Positions 24,091 to 33,446 of a stretch of 64,000 bases of DNA are shown in pieces. The translations under genes were made by a program, and so were the position numbers. Source of the DNA: Lactiplantibacillus daowaiensis (GTDB lineage Bacteria > Bacillota > Bacilli > Lactobacillales > Lactobacillaceae); assembly GCF_005405085.1 (NCBI RefSeq), contig NZ_BJDJ01000018.1, positions 1 to 64,000 of the forward strand, written 5' to 3'. The notes beneath the pieces are model-generated. The model made no database searches. It was given only the letters and a program-made list of their open reading frames with translations, and was not told the origin of the DNA. The first letter of the stretch is position 1. The number at the start of each line of letters is the position of its first letter.

Positions 24091-27000
24091 TTAATCCCGC
24101 CGTTTACGTGCTAATCCGAACAGGGCTAAACCAGCAGTAATCGCAACCCAGAGCGTTGTTGCCCGTTTCGGTTGCGTCTCGTTAGTTTGTGGCAACTGTG
24201 TCGCTGATGTTGCTTTAGCCGACTTCGTGCTTGCTTGTAAGCTTTGCAGTTGGTCAGGTGTTGAAACTAACGCAGTCATCGCCGTTGCTGAATCGGTTGT
24301 TCCCGTTAGCGAGGCTGTTTTAACCGTATCAGTTGGCTTAGTTGCTATCGTTACCGTGGTCACTGGTGTATTGGTTTTATCGCCTGCCTTAGTGATCACC
24401 TTCGTTGGCTTGCCAGGACGTTTAGTCGGCTTGGTCGGTTTAGTGACTGATGTCGGCGTTGTCGTTGGCTTAGTGCCAGGGTCCGCTGGTGTGTCCGTGG
24501 TTGGCGCCGATGGTTCAGTTGGTGTGGCTGGTTCAACCGGGTCGGTCGGATCAGTCGGCGTAACTGGGGTCGTTGCGGCTAAAACGGTCACCGTCACCGT
24601 TTGTGTGACCTGATTACCAAATTGATCGCGATTGGTGATTGTAAGTTGATATGTTCCAGGCGTCGTCGGATCGCCGGTTGTCTTGTAAGTCAACTGACTA
24701 GCCTTAACCGGCTGGCCTAAGCCATCTGTCGCCGACTTGATTAAACTAGCTAAATCAAGGGTCATGCCTTGCTGGATGCTAGCTGTCGGTGTCACGACTA
24801 AGCTTAAGGCGCTGACGGTGACTTTGACGGCCTGGCGCACCGTATTTTGATATTGATCCTGATAACTGACCCACATCGTATAGCTGCCAGCTTTAGTCAG
24901 ATCAACTTGACTTAAATCATAAGTCAAGGCCGTTTTCGCCAATGCTTGACCATCACTGCCAGTAGCCGATTGAACCGCCGTCGTTGGGTCAAACGTCTTG
25001 CCCAGCCGTAAATTAACTTGTGCCACCGTTTGAATTGCAATCGGACTCTTCGTCACGGTCACTTGAAAGGTACTGGTGACCACATTACCGGCTGCATCGG
25101 TATAACTGACATTCACAGGATAAGTCCCTGCTTGGGTCAAATCAACCTGACTAGTATCATAAGTCAAATCAGCCGCAGAAACGGTTTGGCCACGCGCGTC
25201 TTTTGCGGACACGACGCCGGTGGTTGCTTGGAAGGTTTGTCCAACCATGACTGTTACTGGTTGCGTCGCAATTTTTGCTTGACTATCCAAAACCGTTACC
25301 GTAACCGACTTAGTGAGACGGTTACCAGACTCATCTTGATAACTAACTGTCACTAAATAAGTCCCTGCCTTTTGTGGATCGACCTGACTATCAATCGTCA
25401 ACCCGTTAGCGGTCGTCATCGCTTCACCGAGCGTGTTTACCGCCGTGATCATGACACTGCTAGGGTCAAACTTAGTATCTGGACCCGCAATTAAGTCCGC
25501 GGGTTGCGTTAAGACCAACTGATCATTATTAGGAATGACATGAATCGTCGTTTGCGCCGTCACCACATTACCAACCGAATCCGTGTAAGTCGCGGTGATC
25601 GGATAATCCCCCGCCTTAGTCACATCGACTTGATCAAGGCCACTAAAGGTCACACCACTCGCATCGGTCACTGGATTACCCAACGCATCCGTTACACTTG
25701 AAAAATAAGTGGTCAAATCTAAGTCCGCATCGGGCCCAATAATCACTTGCGGGTCCGCAACTAAATTAATTGCGGCTTGTGTTTTTACCAAACTCAAATA
25801 ACTCGTGCGCATCAGTCTAACACCATCAGCAGTATCGTATTCGAATTGAAATTTCATAGCCAATGGCTGAGTCAAATCTGGACTATCATCACCAAGCGGA
25901 CTACCATCGGCATAAGTTTCAACGATATCCGACAAATTTCCTGTCGTCACATTAATCGGATTACCGGTGTCATCCACCCCACTAACGAGACGCATTTCAC
26001 CACTAGCAACCGCTGCTAACGTTGCATTCTTATCCGGTCCTAAGACGATCGTGACATCTTCACCACTTAACTCAGCTGACGTCGTTTTTGCCACCACGTT
26101 GACATTAACGGTCGTTGTTAAATGTGTCACACCGTTATCATAATGAATCGTAATTGGATACTGGCCAACTTGGGTTGTGTCAACTGTACCGGTATAACTG
26201 AACCAGCTTGGATCTAGTGAATGGATATCAACACCTTCATAGTTGACTAACGTCTTAACGCCCAGCGTGACATCCACCGTCATCCCTGGGTAAATATTAA
26301 AGTCTTGCCCAACTAGCACACTGCGGTCACTATCATCGGTTTGGGCTTCATAAGTGACTACAGTCGTACTTGGTGTCGTCAAATACTGTTTATCTAAGTC
26401 TTGGTAACTAATGACGTCACCAGTTGTAGCGTTAATCCAATAACCAGTGTATGGAAAAGCCGTCACTTGACCGATATTGTTATACCCACCAGGATCTGGA
26501 TCGATAAATTTAAAGGTTGGTCCAATCGTTAACTTGATCAAATTAAACTGAACTTGATTAGGGGCGTAGCCAAACATCTCGCCGTCATTCGTGATTTGAC
26601 TAAAATCCCATTTACTTAAGTCCAGCACTTGAACACCGGCGCCCTCAAACATCTCATACATATTTTTAGCACTGCTGGTGTTCCAATCACTGACATCGAG
26701 AGTTGTTAAGGCAAACGTGTCGTAAAAGGCACGATAGAAATTGGTCACGTTGCTAACGTCCCAATGACTCACATCAAGATTTTTTAACGACTCCGAAAGT
26801 GAAAAGATGCTGCCCATATTAATCACATGACTCATATTCCAATTTGCAACATCCAAGGTTTGTAGATTGGGCAGCCAAGCAAACGTTTCAAGCGTTTCCA
26901 TTAATGAATCTGTCTGCCATTGATCAACTTTTAAATCAGTCACCTCTGACTGATAAAAGGTATCATCCAACTTGGTAACATTTCTCACATCCCAATTATC

Positions 27001-28017
27001 AAGGTCAAGCGTAGCCATCTTACTGAAAGCAAACATTCTCGTCAGATCAGTTGCTTGACTAACATCAACTTTATCTAAGCCGGTCACACTCGTCACACTA
27101 TTAAATAAGTCAACACCATTAGCGCCAGTAATATATAGCTCGCCTTGAATTGTGACGGTAATAATCTGATTCTGATAATTTTTACCATGCTTCAGAGTCT
27201 GTTCAACACCGTTAGCATCTGTGTAAGTAAAATCTGGACTAGCCAATGTCCCGCCACTTAACACCAAGGCCCCAGTAGTCGTATCAAACGTCCAAGTCAC
27301 ATCGCCATTCACACCATGAACAACTGTCGTGTCAGTAGTGGCACTCGTTGCCATTGTCCGCATCAAATTAGCCCGCAGACTTAAGCGCGATTGAGTCGTG
27401 GCTGTGGTCACCGTGTTAGTTACTGAAGTTGGTGTAACCACACTGGTTGCGGCACTCGAAGCGACTGGGGCATCACTCGTGACAGTTGTATGCTCAGCGG
27501 TTGAACCAACCGTGCCACTTTGACTGAGTGTATCAGTTTCAGGATTCTCACTAGTTGCACCAGTCGCTGAAGTGGCCGCACTTGACGTCGCTTGACTCGT
27601 ACTTGCTGATGCTTGTGATCCGGTTGTTGTTGATTGTTTTGTCGTATCAGCTTGACTAGTTGCGGTTACCGCAGCATCGGCTGAAGTAGCGGCACTTGCC
27701 GAACTAGCACTCGCCTGACTCGCCGCTGAACCGCTTGTGGCACTCGTTGCTGATGTCGCAGTTTGACTCGTCGCTGATTGCTTAGTCACCGCAGCGCTTG
27801 AATTCGTCGTTGTCTTTAACGTCACGGTTTTAGTTGTTGTCGCGCTAGCTGTCGTTTGACTAGTTGCATCGGCCGTCGTCGCGGTTGCATTGCCATCGGC
27901 TTGCGCAGCCAATGTGCCACCGAGTTCCCAAGTTAACGCGGTTAGTCCCGCCACGACCCAGAAGCGGCCACGTTTGTACATCTTATAATGATGCTTAGTC
28001 CCCACCAATTTCATCAT
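24091..28017 (-). CDS. LPXTG-anchored surface protein with BspA-like and Ig-like repeats
   Basis: About 1308 residues. Start at the ATG pair after AAGGGAAG (the frame opens 19 codons earlier). KxYKxGKxW-type signal (KMYKRGRFW), Ala/Ser/Thr-rich stalk (to about 250), a DUF285/BspA leucine-rich region with repeats of LDVSHWDVSNVTN type (about 310-500), then roughly seven tandem Ig-like domains (Big_3/DUF5011 style, each with VDLTQAGTYPVNVSYTDAAG pattern), a Pro/Thr spacer and the sorting signal LPQTNE, hydrophobic helix and RKRRD. LPQTxE is the sortase motif favoured in L. plantarum. Probable adhesin; ligand unknown. Single gene. Confidence 0.92.
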   Translation of the reverse strand: MMKLVGTKHHYKMYKRGRFWVVAGLTALTWELGGTLAAQADGNATATTADATSQTTASATTTKTVTLKTTTNSSAAVTKQSATSQTATSATSATSGSAASQASASSASAATSADAAVTATSQADTTKQSTTTGSQASASTSQATSSAATSATGATSENPETDTLSQSGTVGSTAEHTTVTSDAPVASSAATSVVTPTSVTNTVTTATTQSRLSLRANLMRTMATSATTDTTVVHGVNGDVTWTFDTTTGALVLSGGTLASPDFTYTDANGVEQTLKHGKNYQNQIITVTIQGELYITGANGVDLFNSVTSVTGLDKVDVSQATDLTRMFAFSKMATLDLDNWDVRNVTKLDDTFYQSEVTDLKVDQWQTDSLMETLETFAWLPNLQTLDVANWNMSHVINMGSIFSLSESLKNLDVSHWDVSNVTNFYRAFYDTFALTTLDVSDWNTSSAKNMYEMFEGAGVQVLDLSKWDFSQITNDGEMFGYAPNQVQFNLIKLTIGPTFKFIDPDPGGYNNIGQVTAFPYTGYWINATTGDVISYQDLDKQYLTTPSTTVVTYEAQTDDSDRSVLVGQDFNIYPGMTVDVTLGVKTLVNYEGVDIHSLDPSWFSYTGTVDTTQVGQYPITIHYDNGVTHLTTTVNVNVVAKTTSAELSGEDVTIVLGPDKNATLAAVASGEMRLVSGVDDTGNPINVTTGNLSDIVETYADGSPLGDDSPDLTQPLAMKFQFEYDTADGVRLMRTSYLSLVKTQAAINLVADPQVIIGPDADLDLTTYFSSVTDALGNPVTDASGVTFSGLDQVDVTKAGDYPITATYTDSVGNVVTAQTTIHVIPNNDQLVLTQPADLIAGPDTKFDPSSVMITAVNTLGEAMTTANGLTIDSQVDPQKAGTYLVTVSYQDESGNRLTKSVTVTVLDSQAKIATQPVTVMVGQTFQATTGVVSAKDARGQTVSAADLTYDTSQVDLTQAGTYPVNVSYTDAAGNVVTSTFQVTVTKSPIAIQTVAQVNLRLGKTFDPTTAVQSATGSDGQALAKTALTYDLSQVDLTKAGSYTMWVSYQDQYQNTVRQAVKVTVSALSLVVTPTASIQQGMTLDLASLIKSATDGLGQPVKASQLTYKTTGDPTTPGTYQLTITNRDQFGNQVTQTVTVTVLAATTPVTPTDPTDPVEPATPTEPSAPTTDTPADPGTKPTTTPTSVTKPTKPTKRPGKPTKVITKAGDKTNTPVTTVTIATKPTDTVKTASLTGTTDSATAMTALVSTPDQLQSLQASTKSAKATSATQLPQTNETQPKRATTLWVAITAGLALFGLARKRRD

Positions 28018-28117
28018 ATGATCAACTTCCCTTTTACACAATCTAATGTTCATACCGTTAAACCTTAACTCCATTATAGGCTTAAATTAAATTGATAGTT
28101 AACTTTTTTCGCGCCAC

Positions 28118-28144
28118 AAAAAAACTGAGCACTAGGCTCAGTTT
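28118..28144 (-). terminator. terminator of the 28164-29018 gene
   Basis: Minus strand AAACTGAGC / GCTCAGTTT perfect 9-bp stem with 5-base loop and T run. Confidence 0.88.
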
Positions 28145-28163
28145 CGTTAAAACACATTTTCAC

Positions 28164-29018
28164 TCAGTTGCTGGTACCGACATAATCGGTGACCATAAAG
28201 AAATCGCGGTCTTTAATTTGGTATTGTGCCGCCATGTCAATACTGCTGACATCGTGTGGATTGCTTGTTGCATAATTGATCGTTGCTGAAGACTTATAAC
28301 GCCGCTTGATCGTCGTCACATATTGTTGCTCGCCCGTTTTGCTGACCCGTTCACTAACCGCACTCGGAATCGCCTGTTTCGTATACAACTGTGTCAACCC
28401 ACTACTTGGGACCCGTTTGACTTTTGTAATCTTAGCCGAGACTGTCGGCACTTGCTTACCAGTCGTATTCAACATCTTGGCTTTAGCATAATACTCTAAA
28501 TAGCCATCCGCCGTGACATACACGCGCTCCGTCCAATTAGGCTTCGTATAATCCAACTTATCGGGAATCCGCAACCCGAGGTATAAATTCCCATCGGCCA
28601 CCCGGTTACGATCAGCGTTGTTGGGATACATCTTTTGCGTCGTGTAATACTGGACGTATTGTGGCACCCGGACCTTTTTAAAATTCGTCGTTGACGCTAA
28701 AATCCGTTTGGTTTGATAGTTATTATGCACGCCGCGTAAGTGATAGCTCAACCGTTCCATATCTAAACTAACGTATTGACGGCCACTATGATCATCTGGT
28801 TTATTATCAGATTTGACTTCCACGATCGTCCCCTTGGGAATCGTAAATACTTGGTCCGTACTGTGCCGTTTGCCGATTTTAAGCGTGCGTTGGGTTTGCA
28901 CAAAGTTATGATTGGTTTTACCAATTTTAATGTACTTCGTGGCCGCATTGGCATTCATCGCTAGCAGCCCTAACCCCACTAAAACACCTAATCCCACTAA
29001 ATTGCCCCGTAATTTCAT
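28164..29018 (-). CDS. secreted protein of unknown function
   Basis: 284 residues, signal peptide (GLGVLVGLGLLAMNANA, cut near residue 26), mature part basic, beta-rich and Tyr-rich, with YIKIGKTNHNFVQTQRT and DGYLEYYAKAKM. No membrane anchor or sorting motif; possibly wall-associated by charge. GGAGG precedes the ATG. I do not recognise the family. Confidence 0.75.
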   Translation of the reverse strand: MKLRGNLVGLGVLVGLGLLAMNANAATKYIKIGKTNHNFVQTQRTLKIGKRHSTDQVFTIPKGTIVEVKSDNKPDDHSGRQYVSLDMERLSYHLRGVHNNYQTKRILASTTNFKKVRVPQYVQYYTTQKMYPNNADRNRVADGNLYLGLRIPDKLDYTKPNWTERVYVTADGYLEYYAKAKMLNTTGKQVPTVSAKITKVKRVPSSGLTQLYTKQAIPSAVSERVSKTGEQQYVTTIKRRYKSSATINYATSNPHDVSSIDMAAQYQIKDRDFFMVTDYVGTSN

Positions 29019-29220
29019 TGCAATATCCTCCTGCTTTTTTAATGGTCATAGTATATCAGGAAAGCGTTGGTTTGAATATGATACTCGCAACCCCAAAACA
29101 CTTGGGAACAACTACAATTTCTCCGACAAAGAACTTGTACTTTGGGTTTGATACTGGTGATAGGCATCGCATTCACATCTAATCTAACTAGCACACCTAG
29201 TATTTGTGAATCGTATTTAA

Positions 29221-29256
29221 CAAAAAAACACCCCACCAATTAAGGCAGGATGCTTA
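29221..29256 (-). terminator. terminator of the opp operon
   Basis: Minus strand AGCATCC...GGGGTGT imperfect stem with inner CC/GG pairs, followed by TTTTTTT, 10 bases after the oppF stop. Confidence 0.75.
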
Positions 29257-29265
29257 TCAATACAC

Positions 29266-30222
29266 TTAGTCAGTAATCAAGCCAGCAGCTTGGGCGCGTT
29301 GCGTATACATCGCAACTTCGTCTTCAGCGGCCCGCACAAAGTGACCAGGAGCAATTTCGACCATGCGACGTTTTTTGTCATCCTTTTCTAAGGATTCGTC
29401 GTAAGGCATTTGTTTCCGGTTACGTTCAAACTCAGGGTCCGGTACTGGCACCGCTGAAATCAAACTCTTCGTGTAGTCGTGCAATGGATGACCATAAACT
29501 TCATCCGCTGGACCGATTTCCAAGATCTTCCCATAATGCATGACCCCGATCCGGTCACTAATATACTTCACCATCGATAAATCATGGGCGATGAACAAGT
29601 ACGTCAAGTTTTGTTTAACTTGAAGTTCTTTCATCAAGTTGACCACTTGGGCTTGGATCGACACGTCCAACGCGGAGATTGGTTCATCAGCGATGATGAA
29701 CTTAGGTTCAACCGCTAAGGCCCGAGCAATCCCAATCCGTTGCCGTTGACCACCAGAGAATTCATGTGGATAACGACTGGAGTGGTCTTTATTCAAGCCA
29801 ACGGTTTCAAGTAAGTCTTCGACCTGCTTGGTCCGATCAGCATCATCTTTGGCTAAACCATGAATATCGATCCCTTCGGCCACGATATCTTTAACTTTCA
29901 TCCGTGGATTCAATGACGCATATGGATCTTGGAAAATCATTTGCATTTCACGCCGAAATTCATGCATTTCAGCTTTGGTGTGCAACTTAGACACATCGCG
30001 ACCATTAAAGATGATTTGGCCATCGGTCGGTTCATACAAATGGATAATGGCCCGACCAGCCGTGGTCTTCCCAGAACCCGATTCACCAACTAGACCGAAT
30101 GTTTCCCCTTCATAAATGTCGAAGGAGACGTCATCAACGGCCCGGACTTCATCACGTTTGCCAACATTAAAATATTGTTTTAAATGATGGACTTCTAGAA
30201 TTTTTTTACGTTCATCAGGCAT
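29266..30222 (-). CDS. oppF: oligopeptide ABC transporter ATP-binding protein OppF
   Basis: 318 residues, one of two ATPases driving peptide import. Walker A GESGSGKTT, signature SGGQRQRIGIARAL, Walker B FIIADEPISALD, and the C-terminal oligopeptide/dipeptide extension (VPVPDPEFERNRK). Last gene of oppA-BCDF; GGAG precedes its ATG, 6 bases after oppD. Confidence 0.95.
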   Translation of the reverse strand: MPDERKKILEVHHLKQYFNVGKRDEVRAVDDVSFDIYEGETFGLVGESGSGKTTAGRAIIHLYEPTDGQIIFNGRDVSKLHTKAEMHEFRREMQMIFQDPYASLNPRMKVKDIVAEGIDIHGLAKDDADRTKQVEDLLETVGLNKDHSSRYPHEFSGGQRQRIGIARALAVEPKFIIADEPISALDVSIQAQVVNLMKELQVKQNLTYLFIAHDLSMVKYISDRIGVMHYGKILEIGPADEVYGHPLHDYTKSLISAVPVPDPEFERNRKQMPYDESLEKDDKKRRMVEIAPGHFVRAAEDEVAMYTQRAQAAGLITD

Positions 30223-30228
30223 ATTGCG

Positions 30229-31305
30229 TTACTCCTTCGTTGCAGTTTTAATCGGTGGTTCTGGCCGTTGCATTTCGGCGAATTTCTTTTGCCGGCGAAT
30301 AATTTCAGCCGGTGGTGTGACCTTAGGTGCATCCGGATGCAGTAACCAGGTCGCTGCATAATGCGTATCCGATACTTTAAAGAATGGTGGTTGCTTTTCG
30401 GTATCGATCTTCATTGCATAATCACTCCGGGCAGCGAAGGCATCGCCAACTGGGGGATCAAGCAAATCAGGTGGGGTCCCTGGAATGGCAGATAATGACC
30501 CGCCCTCAGTATCCAAGGTTGGCATTGAGTTCAACAAGCCCCAAGTATATGGATGTTGTGGATTGAAGAAGATTTCATCGACCGTTCCATATTCCACGAT
30601 CTTACCAGCATACATCACGGCAACCCGGTCAGCCATCCCGGCAACCACACCCAAGTCATGGGTGATAAAAATGATAGACGTATCGATTCGATTTTGCAAA
30701 TCTTTCATCAAGTCCAAAATTTGGGCTTGAATCGTCACATCCAACGCAGTAGTTGGTTCATCAGCAATTAACACTTCTGGGTAGCAGACTAACGCAATCG
30801 CAATCACGATCCGTTGTCGCATCCCACCAGAGAATTGATAAGGATAGTCGTTGATCCGGCCTTCCGGATTGGTAATCCCAACTAACTTCAACATTTCTAA
30901 GGCTTGGGCAATGGCTTCTTTTTTCTTTAAGCCCTTATGCTTCATCAATGGTTCGGCGATTTGCATCCCGATGCGCATCGTTGGGTCCAATGAGGTCATT
31001 GGATCTTGGAAGATCATCGCGATATCTTTCCCACGAATATGTTGCATGTCTTTTTCAGACTTTTTAATAATATCTTCACCATGAAACATGATGCTACCCT
31101 TTTTAATCTCGGCATTGGGTGCTAATAAGCCCATTAATGACCGGGTGGTAACTGACTTACCAGAACCCGATTCACCAACGATAGCTAAGGTTTCACCTTT
31201 GCGTAAATCAAAGCTAACATCGCGGATGGCTTTCACTTCACCAGCGTAAGTATGGAAATCGATTTCCAAATTACGGACTTCAATGACATTTTCAGGATTT
31301 TCCAT
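30229..31305 (-). CDS. oppD: oligopeptide ABC transporter ATP-binding protein OppD
   Basis: 358 residues. Walker A GESGSGKSV, signature SGGMRQRIVIAIAL, Walker B VLIADEPTTALD, and the oligo-HPY C-terminal region (AIPGTPPDLLDPPVGDAFAA). Partner of OppF at the cytoplasmic side of OppB/OppC. AGGAGG upstream. Confidence 0.95.
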   Translation of the reverse strand: MENPENVIEVRNLEIDFHTYAGEVKAIRDVSFDLRKGETLAIVGESGSGKSVTTRSLMGLLAPNAEIKKGSIMFHGEDIIKKSEKDMQHIRGKDIAMIFQDPMTSLDPTMRIGMQIAEPLMKHKGLKKKEAIAQALEMLKLVGITNPEGRINDYPYQFSGGMRQRIVIAIALVCYPEVLIADEPTTALDVTIQAQILDLMKDLQNRIDTSIIFITHDLGVVAGMADRVAVMYAGKIVEYGTVDEIFFNPQHPYTWGLLNSMPTLDTEGGSLSAIPGTPPDLLDPPVGDAFAARSDYAMKIDTEKQPPFFKVSDTHYAATWLLHPDAPKVTPPAEIIRRQKKFAEMQRPEPPIKTATKE

Positions 31306-31319
31306 TTATAACCATCCTC

Positions 31320-32354
31320 CTAGCGTTTAGATTTTGGATCAAAGGCATCCCGCATCCCATCACCTAATAAGTTAAAGGCTAACATCAAGATGATTAAGAC
31401 AATTGCTGGGTACCACATTTGATATGGTAAGAATTGGAAGTTCTTTTGACCATCAGAGATCAACGTCCCAAGTGACGCTTGCGGTGAACTAATCCCAATC
31501 CCGATATAACTCAAGAACGCTTCAAAGAAGATCGCGTTCGGAATCGTAAACATCGTTTGAATAATAATAACACTCGATAAGTTTGGTAATAAGTGTTTCC
31601 AAGCAATCTTTGGTGCCGATTCACCCAAGGTGCGGGCAGCTAAGATAAAGTCTTGGTTTTTCAATTGGAGTGTCTGGGCTCGCGTTAACCGCGCCATCGT
31701 CGTCCAGTTGATCAATGCCAAAGCGGCAATGATTGATGCCATCCCAGTCTTTTGGAACGCGGTGGCCATCAAAACCATGACAACTAATGAAGGGACGGAC
31801 GAGAGAATTTCAATGATACGTTGCATGAACAAATCCACTCGCCCACCTTTCCAACCGGAAAGTATCCCGAACCCGACCCCAATGGTCAAGTCAATCAAGG
31901 TGGCAATCAACGCAATTTCAAGTGAGATCCGGGTCCCATACATAATCCGAGCAAATAAGTCCCGGCCTAAATAGTCGGTCCCTAAAACGTAGTGGACTTT
32001 GGAACTGGCCCCAGCTTGAGCATACGCGTCAACATCTTTACCAGATTGGTTGATGTGCCCATTTAAGCCGTGAATATTCACACCCGGAATCTTGGGTGGC
32101 AAGTTGGCATACTTTGGCGATTGGGCATTGGGATCATGATGATACAAAGCTTGACCCCCAAAGGCCATTAAGAATAACAAGACTAAAACAATAAAACTGG
32201 TAAACGCGGTTTTATTAGACTTTAACCGTCGCCAAACATCTTGGCCGAAGGTTAATGACGGTGCCGCGATTTTTTCTTTGTCGGGACCCGCTTGTTTGTC
32301 CAACGGTGCGAAGTCGCCGGGCTTGATTTCAATATTTTCTGGATTATCTGCCAT
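31320..32354 (-). CDS. oppC: oligopeptide ABC transporter permease OppC
   Basis: 344 residues, N-terminal cytoplasmic segment plus six membrane helices; the ATPase-coupling EAA loop is visible around ARTLGESAPKIAWKHLLPN. HYVLGTDYLGRDLFARIMYG is the usual OppC/DppC segment. Starts 3 bases after the oppB stop. Confidence 0.94.
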   Translation of the reverse strand: MADNPENIEIKPGDFAPLDKQAGPDKEKIAAPSLTFGQDVWRRLKSNKTAFTSFIVLVLLFLMAFGGQALYHHDPNAQSPKYANLPPKIPGVNIHGLNGHINQSGKDVDAYAQAGASSKVHYVLGTDYLGRDLFARIMYGTRISLEIALIATLIDLTIGVGFGILSGWKGGRVDLFMQRIIEILSSVPSLVVMVLMATAFQKTGMASIIAALALINWTTMARLTRAQTLQLKNQDFILAARTLGESAPKIAWKHLLPNLSSVIIIQTMFTIPNAIFFEAFLSYIGIGISSPQASLGTLISDGQKNFQFLPYQMWYPAIVLIILMLAFNLLGDGMRDAFDPKSKR

Positions 32355-32357
32355 TAA

Positions 32358-33287
32358 CTAGTCCCCATTTCCACTTAAACGAATCCGCGGATCGATGATG
32401 CCGTAGATAATATCGGTCAATAACAACAGTAAGCATAACAAGGCGGAGTAGAAAATCGTCACACCCATGATGGTTGGGTAGTCATTCACTAAGATTGACT
32501 TAACAAATTGTTCCCCGATACCAGGAACGGAGAAGATGTTTTCAACCACCATCGAGCCGGTCATCAACGCTGCCGCTAATGGGCCAATCAAAGTGACCAT
32601 GGGAATCAAACTATTCCGTAAGGCATGATGATAAACGATCCCAAATTTGGACAATCCTTTGGCTTTCGCCAATTCAATATAATCCGAACTTAAGACGTCG
32701 ACCATATCGGTCCGAATGAACCGCGCCGTTTCGGCTAACGGACTTGCCGCTAAGGCTAACGTTGGTAAGATCGTGTAGCTGAACCCGGACCAACCGGCCA
32801 CTGGGAACAACCCCAACTTCAAACCTAAATAATATTGCAGCAAAATTGCTAAGACGAAACTTGGTACCGCAATCCCTAGAATCGAGAGAATCGTCGCCAC
32901 TCGATCAGCCCAAGTGTCTTTCCGAATCGCACCAATCGCACCTAGGATAATCCCTAAGACGACCCCAACGAGTAAGGCTTGACCACCTAATTGCATTGAA
33001 GGGCCCATCCGACTCCCAATCAAGTAACTAACCGCTTGATCTGAGAATTGGAACGAAAGTCCAAGACTCCCTTTAAAGATGCCCCCAATATAAATGAAGT
33101 ATTGGAGCCAGACTGGTTTATCCAATCCGTACTGTGCTAAAATTGACGCTTTTTCACTAGCAGTCAACTTGGCTTCGTTTTGAAGCGGCGTCCCTGGCAT
33201 CAGTTTCATTAAGAAGAACGTGACGGTTGCCACAATGAATAATGTCAAGAACAAGTAAAATATCCGCTTTAAAAGATATTTTCTCAT
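32358..33287 (-). CDS. oppB: oligopeptide ABC transporter permease OppB
   Basis: 309 residues from the ATG after GAGGAATTCTA. MRKYLLKRIFYLFLTLFIVA start, six helices, EAA loop ELAKAKGLSKFGIVYHHALR. Forms the membrane channel with OppC. First gene after the intergenic terminator that follows oppA. Confidence 0.94.
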   Translation of the reverse strand: MRKYLLKRIFYLFLTLFIVATVTFFLMKLMPGTPLQNEAKLTASEKASILAQYGLDKPVWLQYFIYIGGIFKGSLGLSFQFSDQAVSYLIGSRMGPSMQLGGQALLVGVVLGIILGAIGAIRKDTWADRVATILSILGIAVPSFVLAILLQYYLGLKLGLFPVAGWSGFSYTILPTLALAASPLAETARFIRTDMVDVLSSDYIELAKAKGLSKFGIVYHHALRNSLIPMVTLIGPLAAALMTGSMVVENIFSVPGIGEQFVKSILVNDYPTIMGVTIFYSALLCLLLLLTDIIYGIIDPRIRLSGNGD

Positions 33288-33349
33288 TAGAATTCCTCGC
33301 ATTCTATTAAATTAGCCTTAAAAAATAATGACATCCTTGATTATAAAAC

Positions 33350-33386
33350 AAAATGGTAAGGATTAACAATGTGTCAATCCTTACCC
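33350..33386 (-). terminator. terminator/attenuator between oppA and oppB
   Basis: Minus strand GGTAAGGATT / AATCCTTACC perfect 10-bp stem followed by ATTTTGTTTT. It should make the binding protein more abundant than the permease and ATPases. Confidence 0.8.
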
Positions 33387-33446
33387 CTTTGTTTCACATT
33401 CGTTCAGTTAAAGCACACACATGTTTTAATGCCAACTATTTTAGAT

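Noticed and set aside
24227..24613. 128-codon plus-strand open frame, Val/Gly-rich
   Set aside because: Antisense of the Pro/Thr linker and Ig repeats of the LPXTG protein; low-complexity translation without ribosome binding site.
24600..26100. Regular repeats that could suggest a CRISPR array
   Set aside because: They are imperfect coding repeats of Ig-like domains about 240 bases apart, in frame with the surface protein.
29140..29190. Segment resembling the 3' end of the toxin-like gene at 50648 (GATGCCTATCACCAGTAT against GATGCCCATCACCAGTAT)
   Set aside because: Only about 20 bases match, with stops in the flanking frame; could be chance or a tiny remnant, too short to call.
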